Below are positions 18,714-26,804 of a DNA stretch of 64,000 bases, piece by piece. The position numbers were made by a program, and so were the translations under genes. The notes below the pieces were generated by a model, which did not search any database, was not told the DNA's origin, and was given only the letters and a program-made list of their open reading frames with translations. Every line of letters begins with the position of its first letter. The stretch's first letter is position 1. Source of the DNA: an uncultured Alphaproteobacteria bacterium (GTDB lineage Bacteria; Pseudomonadota; Alphaproteobacteria; Caulobacterales; Caulobacteraceae); assembly GCA_903822175.1 (NCBI GenBank), contig CAIJOB010000004.1, positions 62,001 to 126,000 on the forward strand, in the 5' to 3' direction.

Positions 18714-19359
18714 CGTGCCGCGCGCCGCGCTTGCCGCCGGTGGCTCGCACCTGGACTTCCTCGGCGGCGTAGCCGGCGCTCCTCAGCCGCCGCGTGAACC
18801 CGTCGTCGCGGCCGCCCGACCAGACCGCCAGCACGCCGCCGGGCCTCAAGGCCCGCTTGGCCGCCGCCAGCCCCGCCGGTGAATAGAGCCCATCGTTGGC
18901 CTCGCGGTTGAGCCCGCCCGGCCCATTGTCGACGTCCAGCAGGATCGCGTCGAAGCCACCGCGCGCCTCTCCAATCACCAGCGCCACGTCAGCCTCGCGG
19001 ACGCTCACCCGCGGATCGTCCAGGCAACCCTCGAACAGCCCGGCCATCGGTCCCCGCGCCCAGGCCACCACCGCCGGCACCAGCTCCGCCACCACGACCG
19101 CGGCCTCCTTCGGCAGGTCCGCCAGCGCGGCGCGCAGGGTGAAGCCCATGCCGAGGCCGCCGATCAGAATCTGCGGTTTGGACCGGCCACCCAGGCGCTC
19201 GATCGCCAGGCTCGCCAGCGCCTTTTCCGAGCCGCTCAGCCGGCTGTTCATCAGCTCGGTCGACCCCGACATGATCGACAGCTCCGCGCCCCGCCGCATC
19301 AGGCGCAGTTCGCCGCCGTCGGGGATCTGGGCGGCAGCGAGGTGTTCCCAGGGGATCAT
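18688..19359 (-). CDS. spermidine synthase-like methyltransferase fold protein
   Basis: A 223-aa Rossmann-fold protein of the spermine/spermidine synthase-like group. I-L-I-G-G-L-G-M-G-F-T-L near residue 65 is the nucleotide-binding loop, V-V-V-A-E-L-V-P the acidic strand-end, and D-A-I-L-L-D-V-D-N-G-P (about 140) the second acidic motif. These proteins are usually annotated as spermidine synthase, but the polyamine-site residues are not obvious, so SAM-dependent methyl transfer or an unknown activity remains possible. AAGGAGG precedes the ATG at 19359, which decides the start over a longer frame. Its 3' end overlaps the aminotransferase gene by 26 nt. Confidence 0.8.
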   Translation of the reverse strand: MIPWEHLAAAQIPDGGELRLMRRGAELSIMSGSTELMNSRLSGSEKALASLAIERLGGRSKPQILIGGLGMGFTLRAALADLPKEAAVVVAELVPAVVAWARGPMAGLFEGCLDDPRVSVREADVALVIGEARGGFDAILLDVDNGPGGLNREANDGLYSPAGLAAAKRALRPGGVLAVWSGGRDDGFTRRLRSAGYAAEEVQVRATGGKRGARHVIWLATPR

Positions 19360-19405
19360 GCCCCCTCCTTGGCATCGCGCAGCGATGCGCGCGAGTCCGG
19401 CCGGC

Positions 19406-20173
19406 TCAGGCCGGCCGATAGCGTCCCGGTGTCGTCCCAAAGGCGCGCTTGAAAGCGGCGATGAAGGCGCTGGGGCTCTGATACCCGCTTTCCAACGCCG
19501 CGGCGGTGACCGAGGCCCCGGCGCTCAAGGCCACTACGCCCTGCTGCATCCGCGCCCGGCAGCGCCACGGCTCCAGCGGCAGGCCGGTCTCCGCCAGGAA
19601 CAGCCGCTGCAGGGTCCGCAGGCTCGCCCCAGAGCCCCGCGCCAGGTCGGCCAGCGTCGCCTCGTCGCCAGGATTCGCCAGGATCCGCTCGGCGAGACCC
19701 CGCGCCCGCGCATCCTTCGGCAGTGGCAGGTCCAGCGGCGGGGTCTTGTCCTGCGCCAAAAGGTCGATCAGCACGCCGCCCAGCCGCTCGTGCTCAAGAT
19801 CGCCCTCGCGCAGCATCCCTAAGCCCACAATGTGCAGGATCAGCTCGCGCAGCAGCGGCGCCACCTCCAGCGCCCGGCAGTGCGCCAGCCGCCCCTCCGG
19901 ATCGACCGGTGTCAGATAGAGTGTCCGCATGGCGACCACCCCGCGCATCTCGATGGCGTGCGGCATGCGCGGCGGCAGCCAGATCGCCCGGGTCGGCGGC
20001 ACCAGCCAGGCGGCATGCGGCGTCTCCACCTGCATCACCCCGCTTACCGCATAGACCAGCTGCGCCCAGGGGTGCGCGTGCAGGTCCAGCCGGTGGCCGG
20101 TGCGATAGGTGGTCGCCAGCCCGCGCACGGGATAGCCGTCGGGATCGGGCTCGATTTGGCGCATCTGCGACAT
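19406..20173 (-). CDS. AraC family transcriptional regulator
   Basis: A 255-aa regulator with an N-terminal cupin-like sensing domain (H-A-H-P-W-A-Q-L-V-Y-A near 33, W-L-P-P-R-M-P-H near 66) and a C-terminal AraC DNA-binding domain with two helix-turn-helices. The second contains S-G-Y-Q-S-P-S-A-F-I-A-A-F-K-R-A-F-G-T-T-P-G-R-Y-R, the AraC signature. The layout matches the YdeC/NimR group, which often control neighbouring transport genes. It is divergent from a VOC-family gene and O-methyltransferase-type gene, with about 69 nt between, so these are the likely targets. An alternative start ATG lies three codons in. Confidence 0.9.
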   Translation of the reverse strand: MSQMRQIEPDPDGYPVRGLATTYRTGHRLDLHAHPWAQLVYAVSGVMQVETPHAAWLVPPTRAIWLPPRMPHAIEMRGVVAMRTLYLTPVDPEGRLAHCRALEVAPLLRELILHIVGLGMLREGDLEHERLGGVLIDLLAQDKTPPLDLPLPKDARARGLAERILANPGDEATLADLARGSGASLRTLQRLFLAETGLPLEPWRCRARMQQGVVALSAGASVTAAALESGYQSPSAFIAAFKRAFGTTPGRYRPA

Positions 20174-20242
20174 TGTTCGGCAGACTAGCGCAAGCGCGCC
20201 GCCCCATCAAAGGTCTAGCTTAGCCGCGAAGGAGCCTGAACA

Positions 20243-20620
20243 ATGCCAGCCACTCTGCGTCACTTCGCGATCAACGCCGACGACGTGCCGCGCGCCAAGG
20301 CCTTCTACGAACAGGTCTTCGGCTGGACCTTCACGCCCTGGGGTCCGCCGGGCTTCTATCAGACCCGTGACTCCGGCGGCGGCCACATGGGGGCGCTGCA
20401 AGGTCGGCGCGACCTCGGCGGCCACAAGATGCCGGGGATGGAACTCAGCTTCGGCGTCGACGACATCCACGCGACCATCGCCGCCATCGAGGCCAACGGC
20501 GGCAAGGTCCTGATGCCGCCCTTCCACATTGAGACCGTCGGCCACCTGATCTTCTTCCAGGACACCGAGGGCAACATCGCTGGCGCCATGCAGTACGAAA
20601 CCGTCCAGTGGCCGGAATGA
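20243..20620 (+). CDS. VOC (glyoxalase/bleomycin resistance) family protein
   Basis: A 125-aa single vicinal-oxygen-chelate protein. It shows the paired beta-alpha-beta-beta-beta modules with H-F-A-I-N-A-D-D-V-P-R-A-K-A-F-Y-E-Q-V-F-G-W at the start, a typical VOC N-terminus, and the closing G-H-L-I-F-F-Q-D-T-E-G-N-I. His and Glu residues at positions expected for metal binding are present (H6, E112 approx). Substrate unknown. GAAGGAG lies 8 nt before the ATG. Its stop overlaps the start of the next gene (ATGA), so the two are translationally coupled, and it is divergent from the AraC regulator. Confidence 0.88.
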   Translation: MPATLRHFAINADDVPRAKAFYEQVFGWTFTPWGPPGFYQTRDSGGGHMGALQGRRDLGGHKMPGMELSFGVDDIHATIAAIEANGGKVLMPPFHIETVGHLIFFQDTEGNIAGAMQYETVQWPE

Positions 20621-21288
20621 GCGTGTTCTCCGACCCCAAGCTGCAGGCGCTCATCGACCGGCTGCAGGCCCAGAGCCAAGCCCAGGAGGCCGAGACCGGC
20701 GCCTGGTTTTCCGAGCGCGGCAAGCGTGGCGAACTCTCCTGGGACGGCTTCGACGAGAAGTCCCACCGCTACATGGCCGACAAGCTGGTGGCGCTGGAGC
20801 CGGACAAGGCGGAGTTCTGCCACCTTCTCTGCCGGTCGCTGAGGGCCAAGCGGATCGTCGAGGTGGGGACCTCGCACGGCGTCTCGACCCTCTATCTGGC
20901 CGACGCGGTGCGGGCGAACGGCGGCGGCGGCGTGGTGATCGCCACGGAGTACGAGCCGGCCAAGGCCGCCATCGCCCGCGCCCATTTCGCCCAAGCCGGC
21001 CTGACCGACTTCATCGACCTGCGCGAGGGCGACCTGCGCGAGACGCTGAAGGTGATCGAGGGCCCGGTCGACTTCGTGCTGATGGACATCTGGACCGAGA
21101 TGGCCCGGCCGGCCATCGAGCTGATGGGCCCGCACCTGCGCCCCGGCGCGGTGATCGTCGCCGACAACACCACCCGCGTCCGCCACGCCTATGCGAAGTT
21201 CCTCGCCTACGTGGATGACCCGGCGAACGGCCTTCGCGCCATGACCCTGCCGTTCGAGGGCGGCCTGGAGTTCATCGTCAAAACCTGA
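20617..21288 (+). CDS. class I SAM-dependent (O-)methyltransferase
   Basis: A 223-aa protein like family-3 O-methyltransferases (catechol/YrrM type). The SAM motif I is R-I-V-E-V-G-T-S-H-G-V-S-T-L-Y-L-A near residue 85. An acidic residue ends strand 2 (A-T-E-Y-E-P), and D-F-V-L-M-D-I-W near 150 and V-I-V-A-D-N-T near 180 line the metal/substrate site. The N-terminal helical region is also standard for the group. The ATG overlaps the TGA of the VOC gene by 4 nt; a GTG at 20608 is an alternative start. Co-expression with the VOC protein is likely; the methyl acceptor is unknown. Confidence 0.88.
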   Translation: MSVFSDPKLQALIDRLQAQSQAQEAETGAWFSERGKRGELSWDGFDEKSHRYMADKLVALEPDKAEFCHLLCRSLRAKRIVEVGTSHGVSTLYLADAVRANGGGGVVIATEYEPAKAAIARAHFAQAGLTDFIDLREGDLRETLKVIEGPVDFVLMDIWTEMARPAIELMGPHLRPGAVIVADNTTRVRHAYAKFLAYVDDPANGLRAMTLPFEGGLEFIVKT

Positions 21289-21356
21289 GCGCAAGCCGGT
21301 CGCGAAAACCGCCTGCGGCCCCTAGATAGACGGCTGGACAGGCGAGGCGACACCCC

Positions 21357-21857
21357 ATGGAACGGCCGGACTTCATCGCGAACTGGCGCGACCTCGAGGG
21401 CGCCGACGACGCCTGCTATCCCGACGACACTGAGTTGCTGTCGGTCGGCGCGCCCATTGGCCGCCTCCTGGGCCTGACCCGCATCGGCGTCCACCACGAG
21501 CGCCTGCCGCCCGGCCGCCGCACCTCCTATCCCCACGCCGAGAGCGCCGAGGAGGAGTTCGCCTTCGTGCTGGAGGGCAGGCCCGACGTCTGGATCGACG
21601 GGGTGCTGCATCCCTTGGTCCCAGGCGACTTCATCGCCTTCCCAGCCGGCACGGGGATTTGCCACGCCTTCCTCAACAACACCGATGAAGAGGTGCGCCT
21701 GCTGGTCGGCGGCGAACGGCCGAAGCCCGAGAACCGCATCCACTACCCGCTGAACCAGGCCCATGAGGCGACCCGCGACGACCGCTGGACCGACGTGGAG
21801 CCGAGAACCCTCGGCGACCACGACGGGATGGCGCGGGCGGGGTCGAAGGCGGGTTAG
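21357..21857 (+). CDS. cupin domain protein
   Basis: A 166-aa protein with one cupin beta-barrel. Motif 1 is seen as Y-P-H-A-E-S-A-E-E-E-F-A-F-V-L-E-G (about 58-74), with the metal-ligand His and Glu, and motif 2 as G-D-F-I-A-F-P-A-G-T-G-I-C-H (about 90-103). The extended N- and C-terminal tails resemble the conserved cupins annotated near sugar or small-molecule metabolism. Function unknown. Its TAG stop overlaps by 4 nt with the stop of the convergent PEP-CTERM gene (TTAG at 21854-21857). Confidence 0.85.
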   Translation: MERPDFIANWRDLEGADDACYPDDTELLSVGAPIGRLLGLTRIGVHHERLPPGRRTSYPHAESAEEEFAFVLEGRPDVWIDGVLHPLVPGDFIAFPAGTGICHAFLNNTDEEVRLLVGGERPKPENRIHYPLNQAHEATRDDRWTDVEPRTLGDHDGMARAGSKAG

Positions 21858-22459
21858 ACGGCCAGCGCCGTCCGGCGGCGGCGAAGCGCCGCGCCGGCCA
21901 GGCCGAAGCCCGCGATCATCAGCGCCCAACTCGCCGGCTCTGGCACGGAGAGTTTGACGTTGTCGATGACGGTGTCGGTGCTGTCCAAGGGATTGTCCTG
22001 CACCGAGAACCGCACGGTATCCAGGCCCGTGCCTACGAACTTGATCGTGTCGTGCATGAAGGAGGAGTCGAAGTCGATCGAGCCGCTGCAGCAGAAGCCG
22101 TGCGTCATGTCGCCAGCGGTCGCTTCCAGGCTGTTGGCCTGGCCGCCGACGAACGCCCAGTCGTAGCTCAGGAAGTAGGTCCGGCCGACCACGTCGACGA
22201 AGCTCAGGCTGAGCACTTCATTGCCGGTCCCAAAGCCCCCGCCGAAGGCGGCCACTCGGTTGTCTGGGTGGCTGGTGATGAAGCCGCAACAACCACTGTA
22301 GTCGCCTTCCGTGACATTGTTGATATCGCCAGCGACACTCCAGGGCGCCAGCGAGCCCGACTCGAAATCGTCGCTGAAGATAATGTTGCTTGCGCTGGCC
22401 CCACCCGCGGAGAGCAGGACGGCGGCGGCCGCGCAGAACGCGATGCGAAATTCGGTCAT
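21854..22459 (-). CDS. PEPxxWA-CTERM sorting domain protein
   Basis: A 201-aa secreted protein. The signal peptide ends near A-S-A (residue 24). The mature part starts N-I-I-F-S-D-D-F-E-S-G, a carbohydrate-binding-like beta-sandwich. The C-terminus is the PEPxxWA variant of the PEP-CTERM signal: V-P-E-P-A-S-W-A-L-M-I-A-G-F-G, a hydrophobic run, then R-R-R-R. Such proteins are processed by an exosortase and are linked to exopolysaccharide; no exosortase is in the window. Unusual Cys-Cys pairs occur (G-C-C-G-F, F-C-C-S-G). GAGAGG precedes ATG 22459. Confidence 0.88.
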   Translation of the reverse strand: MTEFRIAFCAAAAVLLSAGGASASNIIFSDDFESGSLAPWSVAGDINNVTEGDYSGCCGFITSHPDNRVAAFGGGFGTGNEVLSLSFVDVVGRTYFLSYDWAFVGGQANSLEATAGDMTHGFCCSGSIDFDSSFMHDTIKFVGTGLDTVRFSVQDNPLDSTDTVIDNVKLSVPEPASWALMIAGFGLAGAALRRRRTALAV

Positions 22460-22561
22460 GGGCTTGTTCCTCTCGGGAAGCAGCACTTTGCACGCTCCGG
22501 TTTCAAAGAACAATGGTTTCTCCCATAGGGCGTATCGCGCCTCACCCTTCGCCGAGCGGCT

Positions 22562-23359
22562 TCAGCAGGTCGAGCCGCCATCCACCACAAACGTCTGTCC
22601 GGTGGTCCACGCCCCCGCGCGGCTCGCCAGATAGACCGCGGCGCCGGCCAGGTCGTCGGGCTCGCCCAAGCGGCGCAGCGGGGTGCCGGCGCTGGCGCGT
22701 TCCTCGCCGGCCGGGGTGTCCCAGAGCGCCTTGGCGAAGTCGGTCTTCACCAGGCCGGGCGCCACGCAATTGACCCGGATGTTGTCCGGCCCAAGCTCCT
22801 TGGCGAGGTTGCGGGCGAGCTGCATGTCGGCGGCCTTGGAGATGCAGTAGGCGCCGATCACCTCCGACCCGCGCAGCCCTCCGATCGAGGAGACGATGAT
22901 GATCGCGCCGTCTTTGCGCGCCTTCATCTCCGGCGCGACCATGCCGATCATCCAATTGTTGGCGACGATGTTGTTGGTGAGGATCTTGCCGAAGGCATCG
23001 TCGCTGATGTCGAGCTGGCTGCCGTAAAACGGGTTGGACGCGGCGTTGCAGACCAGGATGTCGATCTTGCCGAACGCCTTGCGGGTCTCGTCCATCAGCC
23101 GCTGCAGGTCGTCTTTCGAGGAGATGTTGGCCGGGACCGCGATGGCGTGGCCGGGCGACGTCGCGTTGATCGCCGCGGCGACCTCTTCGCAGGGCCCCGC
23201 CTTGCGCGACGAGATCGTCACCTTGGCGCCGTGGGCCGCCATCTGCTCGGCGATCGCCTTGCCGATGCCGCGCGAAGAGCCGGTGATCACCGCCACCTTG
23301 CCCGTCAGGTCGAACAGCGTGCCCGCGATGCTGCCGGCCTTGCTCATCACGTCGCTCAT
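22562..23359 (-). CDS. SDR family oxidoreductase
   Basis: A 265-aa classical short-chain dehydrogenase. The NAD(P) motif is I-T-G-S-S-R-G-I-G-K (about 26-35), then C-N-A-A-S-N near 104, the catalytic Ser of I-I-V-S-S-I-G near 152, and the catalytic pair Y-C-I-S-K (Tyr-x-x-x-Lys) near 166. N-I-R-V-N-C-V-A-P-G and the C-terminal F-V-V-D-G-G-S complete the family. This is a standard active member, unlike the SDR at 12646. ATG 23359 has GAGG at proper spacing; ATG 23368 is the alternative. Substrate unknown; 3-hydroxyacyl or secondary alcohol oxidation is common in this group. Confidence 0.92.
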   Translation of the reverse strand: MSDVMSKAGSIAGTLFDLTGKVAVITGSSRGIGKAIAEQMAAHGAKVTISSRKAGPCEEVAAAINATSPGHAIAVPANISSKDDLQRLMDETRKAFGKIDILVCNAASNPFYGSQLDISDDAFGKILTNNIVANNWMIGMVAPEMKARKDGAIIIVSSIGGLRGSEVIGAYCISKAADMQLARNLAKELGPDNIRVNCVAPGLVKTDFAKALWDTPAGEERASAGTPLRRLGEPDDLAGAAVYLASRAGAWTTGQTFVVDGGSTC

Positions 23360-23373
23360 CGTGCGCATCCTCT

Positions 23374-23387
23374 AAAACGTTCGTTTG
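23374..23387. promoter_or_regulatory. inverted repeat AAAC-GTTC-GTTT upstream of the SDR gene
   Basis: AAAC (23375-23378) and GTTT (23383-23386) form a 4-4-4 inverted repeat, extended to AAAACGTTCGTTTG. It overlaps the expected promoter of the minus-strand SDR gene and resembles short operators of TetR-type repressors. No regulator gene is adjacent. Confidence 0.25.
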
Positions 23388-23423
23388 ATTTGGCGGCCAT
23401 TTGCGATGGGGGGTCGCGGCCCG

Positions 23424-23942
23424 TCAAGCCGGCCCGGCGGCGAGCCCTCGCTCCATCCGCGCGACGCGCATCGGGCCAGCTTCGGGATGCACCACGTCCC
23501 GTTCGTCGACGAGGGCGAATCCCAGGCGCTGGTAGAAGCCCGTCAGCGGCGGGTCACAGTCGAGCCGCAGGAACCGCCGGCCATCCTGCCTCGTCAGCGC
23601 GGCGGCGTGCTCCATCAGCGCGGCGGGCACGCCCGCCCCGGCAAAGGCGCGGCGGACGGCGAGTTTGTGCACATAAGCCGCCTCGCCCTTCGGGTGGTCA
23701 GGCCAGAAATGCGGGTCCTCGGGCTCAAGGATCATCACTCCGGCGATCTGGCCGCCGGTCTTGGCGGTCAACATCTGCCCGCGCGCGATAATCGGCGTCA
23801 CGAAGGCCAGGCCGACCAGCTCCGGGTCCCACAGTTGCGCGCGCCAGGTCGTGACCCAGCGCGCCGCCTCCTGGATCACCTCTGCCACCGCCACCGCCTC
23901 GTCGGTCGCCGCGAATCCCAGGTCGAAGGTCGGATGGGTCAT
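23424..23942 (-). CDS. GNAT family N-acetyltransferase
   Basis: A 172-aa acetyltransferase. The acetyl-CoA site is V-H-K-L-A-V-R-R-A-F-A-G-A-G-V-P-A (about residues 90-106) and motif B is F-Y-Q-R-L-G-F-A-L-V near 139. Upstream is the family core G-V-M-I-L-E-P-E. The N-terminus T-H-P-T-F-D-L-G-F-A-A-T-D-E-A is typical of stand-alone GNAT proteins. The acceptor substrate is unknown. It is head-to-head with the M20 peptidase gene (about 80 nt apart). Confidence 0.83.
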   Translation of the reverse strand: MTHPTFDLGFAATDEAVAVAEVIQEAARWVTTWRAQLWDPELVGLAFVTPIIARGQMLTAKTGGQIAGVMILEPEDPHFWPDHPKGEAAYVHKLAVRRAFAGAGVPAALMEHAAALTRQDGRRFLRLDCDPPLTGFYQRLGFALVDERDVVHPEAGPMRVARMERGLAAGPA

Positions 23943-24023
23943 CAGCCGACGCTAGCGATGGCGCGCGGCGGCGACAATCGGCGGACGCGGCCCTAAACTC
24001 CGCAAAACGGGAGACGCGAGCTG

Positions 24024-25499
24024 ATGCGCATATTGGGCCGGATGCTGTTGGGGCTGGTGCTGATCGTCGTCCTGCTGGTCGCCGTCGTGCTGGTCAGGAC
24101 GGTCACCTTCAAGGCCCCGGCCGCCGCCGACCTCGCCTCAGTGAAGGTCGCGCCCGCCGTCGCCATCGATGTCGACACCGCCGCCCAGCACCTGTCGCAG
24201 GCGGTGCAGATTCAGACGGTCAGCCACCAGAGCCTGGCTGACGACCAGCCGGCCGAATGGACCCGGCTGCATGACTTCCTGCAGTCGGCCTATCCCGCCG
24301 CCCACGCCGCCATGACACGCGAGATCGTGGCTAAGAACACCCTGGTCTACACCTGGAGGGGCTCGGACCCGTCGCTCAGCCCCGTCATCCTCATGGCCCA
24401 CCAGGACGTTGTGCCCGTGACCGCGGGCTCCGAGGGCGACTGGAAGCATCCGCCGTTCTCCGGCGCGATCGCCGACGGCGCGGTCTGGGGGCGTGGGTCG
24501 ATCGACGACAAGGGCAGCCTGATCACCCTCTTCGAGGGCATCGAGTCCCTGGCCAAGAGCGGCTTCAAGCCCCAGCGCACCGTCATCGTCGTCTCCGGCG
24601 AGGACGAGGAAACCCACGGGACCGGCGCGCGCGCCGCCGCGGCCCTGCTGAAATCGCGCGGGGTGAAGGCGCAGTTCGTGGTCGACGAGGGCCTGGCGGT
24701 CATCACCCAGAACCCGATCACCGGCGGGCGCCTCGCGCTGATCGGTCTGGCCGAGAAGGGCTATGCGACCCTCAAGGTGACGGCCAAGGCGCAGGGCGGC
24801 CACTCCTCCGCGCCGCCCGCCGACGGCGGTGGCGTGGTGACCCTCGCCCATGCCATCACGGCCATCGCGAGCCACGGCTTCCCCATGGCCTTCCGGGGCC
24901 CGGGCGCGGCCATGCTTGAGACGCTGGCGCCCAGCGCGCCGTTCCCGGTCAGGATGGCGGTCGCCAACGCCTGGCTCTTCAAGCCCTTGCTGATCAAGCA
25001 GATCGGCGCGACCCCGGCCGGCGCCGCGCTGCTGCACACCACCATCGCGCCGACCATGTTGCAGGGCAGCCCCAAGGAAAATGTCCTGCCGCAGGACGCC
25101 GCTGCCTGGATCAACTACCGCATCGCGCCCGGCGACACCTCGGCCGGCGTCATGGCCAAGGCCAAAGCAGCGGTCGCCGGCCTGCCGGTCACGCTCGGCT
25201 GGGTCGATCCGCCGTTTGAGCCCTCGCCGGTCTCCTCCACCAGCTCCGACGGCTGGAAGGCGCTGGCCGCGGTCGCCGGCGCCGTCACCGGCGCGCCGGT
25301 GGCGCCGAGCCTGGTCACCGCCGGCACCGACAGCCGCTTCCTGCAGCCGGTCGCCAGCGACGTCTACCGCTTCCAGCCCATGGATTTCGGCGACAAGGAC
25401 ATCGAGGCGATCCACGGGACCAACGAGCACCTGACGCTGACCAACCTGAAGCAGTGCGTCGAGTTCTACGCCCGCCTGATCGCCACCGCGGCGGGCTAG
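24024..25499 (+). CDS. M20 family metallopeptidase (carboxypeptidase S/PM20D1-like)
   Basis: A 491-aa protein that begins with one membrane helix (about residues 7-27), so it is probably anchored with the enzyme domain in the periplasm. Metal-binding motifs of M20 are in order: M-A-H-Q-D-V-V-P-V near 130, G-R-G-S-I-D-D-K-G near 157, and G-E-D-E-E-T-H near 193. A dimerisation domain follows (A-Q-G-G-H-S-S-A-P-P near 255), and the final metal His lies in the H-G-T-N-E-H tail. These enzymes cleave (or join) N-acyl amino acids or C-terminal residues of peptides. Length is typical. The stop overlaps the convergent DUF1993 gene at CTAG. Confidence 0.9.
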   Translation: MRILGRMLLGLVLIVVLLVAVVLVRTVTFKAPAAADLASVKVAPAVAIDVDTAAQHLSQAVQIQTVSHQSLADDQPAEWTRLHDFLQSAYPAAHAAMTREIVAKNTLVYTWRGSDPSLSPVILMAHQDVVPVTAGSEGDWKHPPFSGAIADGAVWGRGSIDDKGSLITLFEGIESLAKSGFKPQRTVIVVSGEDEETHGTGARAAAALLKSRGVKAQFVVDEGLAVITQNPITGGRLALIGLAEKGYATLKVTAKAQGGHSSAPPADGGGVVTLAHAITAIASHGFPMAFRGPGAAMLETLAPSAPFPVRMAVANAWLFKPLLIKQIGATPAGAALLHTTIAPTMLQGSPKENVLPQDAAAWINYRIAPGDTSAGVMAKAKAAVAGLPVTLGWVDPPFEPSPVSSTSSDGWKALAAVAGAVTGAPVAPSLVTAGTDSRFLQPVASDVYRFQPMDFGDKDIEAIHGTNEHLTLTNLKQCVEFYARLIATAAG

Positions 25500-26020
25500 G
25501 TCGTGCTCGTCCGCAGCTGGCCCTCATAGTCCCGCTTGCCGACCGGCACGCCGTTGGTGCGCAGGATGGCGTAGGCCATGCTGGCGTGGAAATGGAAGTT
25601 GGGCAGCGAGAAGGTGAGGATGAAGCTCTCCGGCGTGAAAGCCAGCCGCCGCGGGCCGATCTGCAGGTCCAGGTCCTTGCCCGCCCAGCTGTTGACCTCA
25701 TCCGGCGTGAGCGCGCGGAGCGCCGCTTCCGTCTCGCGGGTCATGGCCTGCAGTTCGGCGAAGGCGACCCGGCCGCGAAGGCCCGGCGGATTGAAGACGC
25801 CGGTCTTCACCGCCTCCAGCGCCGGCAGCGAATGGTGCGACACGCATTCGACGTGGAAGTGGAAGGGCGCCATGTCGAAGAACAGGCGCTCGGTGACTAG
25901 GTCTTCGAGGTCAGGACCCCGCGCCGTGGCGTACTCGGCCGCGCGGTCGAGGAAATTCGCCACCGCGCTGACCGTCTGCAGGAACGGCGCCGCACTGATG
26001 TCGTAGAATGAAGCCGCCAT
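25496..26020 (-). CDS. DUF1993 family protein
   Basis: A 174-aa protein of the DUF1993 family, related to the four-helix DinB-like fold. It starts with F-Y-D-I-S-A-A-P-F-L-Q-T and contains D-M-A-P-F-H-F-H-V-E (about 49-58), S-H-H-S-L-P-A-L, and a late P-N-F-H-F-H-A-S-M-A-Y-A-I-L-R-T-N-G-V-P-V-G-K-R-D-Y-E-G. The F-H-F-H pairs are the family hallmark and may bind metal. The biochemical role is unknown. It is divergent from the ClpP-like gene. The 3' end shares CTAG (25496-25499) with the M20 peptidase gene. Confidence 0.88.
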   Translation of the reverse strand: MAASFYDISAAPFLQTVSAVANFLDRAAEYATARGPDLEDLVTERLFFDMAPFHFHVECVSHHSLPALEAVKTGVFNPPGLRGRVAFAELQAMTRETEAALRALTPDEVNSWAGKDLDLQIGPRRLAFTPESFILTFSLPNFHFHASMAYAILRTNGVPVGKRDYEGQLRTSTT

Positions 26021-26175
26021 TGAAGCTTCCCCTTAGGCTTTTGAACGTTACTGCCATCTCGACCGTGGCTTGTCAGGCCCCACGCCCCAACAAGCCGGGG
26101 GGAATCGGCGGGCGCCCCCTTGCGGTGGCGGCTCCGGCGACGCACGTTCCGGGCACAGGAATTCACGAGGACTAC

Positions 26176-26799
26176 ATGCGCGAGATCTACACCAGCTGGC
26201 TCGACGACGAAGACGGCGACGACGAGGACAAGGGCCGCCAGCCCGACATGCCGATGACCGCCGGTCCGGTGCAGAACGCGCTGTTCAAGTCGCGCACCGT
26301 GCTGATCTTCGGCGAGATCGACATGCGGCTGGCCGAGCGCGTCACCGCCCAGATCACCGCCTTTTCGGCGGACAACGACAAGCCGATCCGGGTGATCATC
26401 AACTCGCCGGGCGGCCACGTCGAAAGCGGCGACACCATCCACGACATGATCCGCTTCTGCGGCGTCGAGGTGAAGGTGATCGGCACAGGCTGGGTGGCCA
26501 GCGCAGGCGCGCACATCTTCCTGGGCGCCAAGAAGGAAAACCGTCTCTGCCTGCCCAACACCCGCTTCCTGCTGCACCAGCCGGCCGGCGGCATGCGCGG
26601 CCAGGCCAGCGACATCCAGATCGAGGCCGAGCAGATCATCAAGATGCGCGACCGCGTGAACCGGATGATCGCCAAGGAGACCGGCCAGACCGTCGAGCGG
26701 ATCGTCAAGGACACCCAGCGGAATTTCTGGATGAGCGCCGAGGAAGCCGTCGACTACGGCCTGGTCTCGCGGATCATCAACGACACGTCCGAGGTCTGA
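26176..26799 (+). CDS. ClpP-like serine protease subunit
   Basis: A 207-aa ClpP homologue. The catalytic triad can be placed as Ser109 (W-V-A-S-A-G-A), His134 (L-L-H-Q-P) and Asp179 (V-K-D-T). The S14 family core is otherwise intact: I-I-N-S-P-G-G near 75, N-T-R-F-L-L-H-Q-P, and F-W-M-S-A-E-E-A-V-D-Y-G-L. An acidic patch follows the first nine residues (D-D-E-D-G-D-D-E-D), which is unlike housekeeping ClpP. No Clp ATPase is adjacent, so this is probably a second, accessory ClpP. GAGGA precedes ATG 26176; an upstream in-frame start at 26008 would add an unlikely leader. The GH13 gene follows 5 nt later. Confidence 0.87.
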   Translation: MREIYTSWLDDEDGDDEDKGRQPDMPMTAGPVQNALFKSRTVLIFGEIDMRLAERVTAQITAFSADNDKPIRVIINSPGGHVESGDTIHDMIRFCGVEVKVIGTGWVASAGAHIFLGAKKENRLCLPNTRFLLHQPAGGMRGQASDIQIEAEQIIKMRDRVNRMIAKETGQTVERIVKDTQRNFWMSAEEAVDYGLVSRIINDTSEV

Positions 26800-26804
26800 C
26801 CTAG

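Noticed and set aside
24138..25430. 430-codon open frame on the minus strand
   Set aside because: It is antisense to the M20 peptidase gene, which has all metal-binding motifs.
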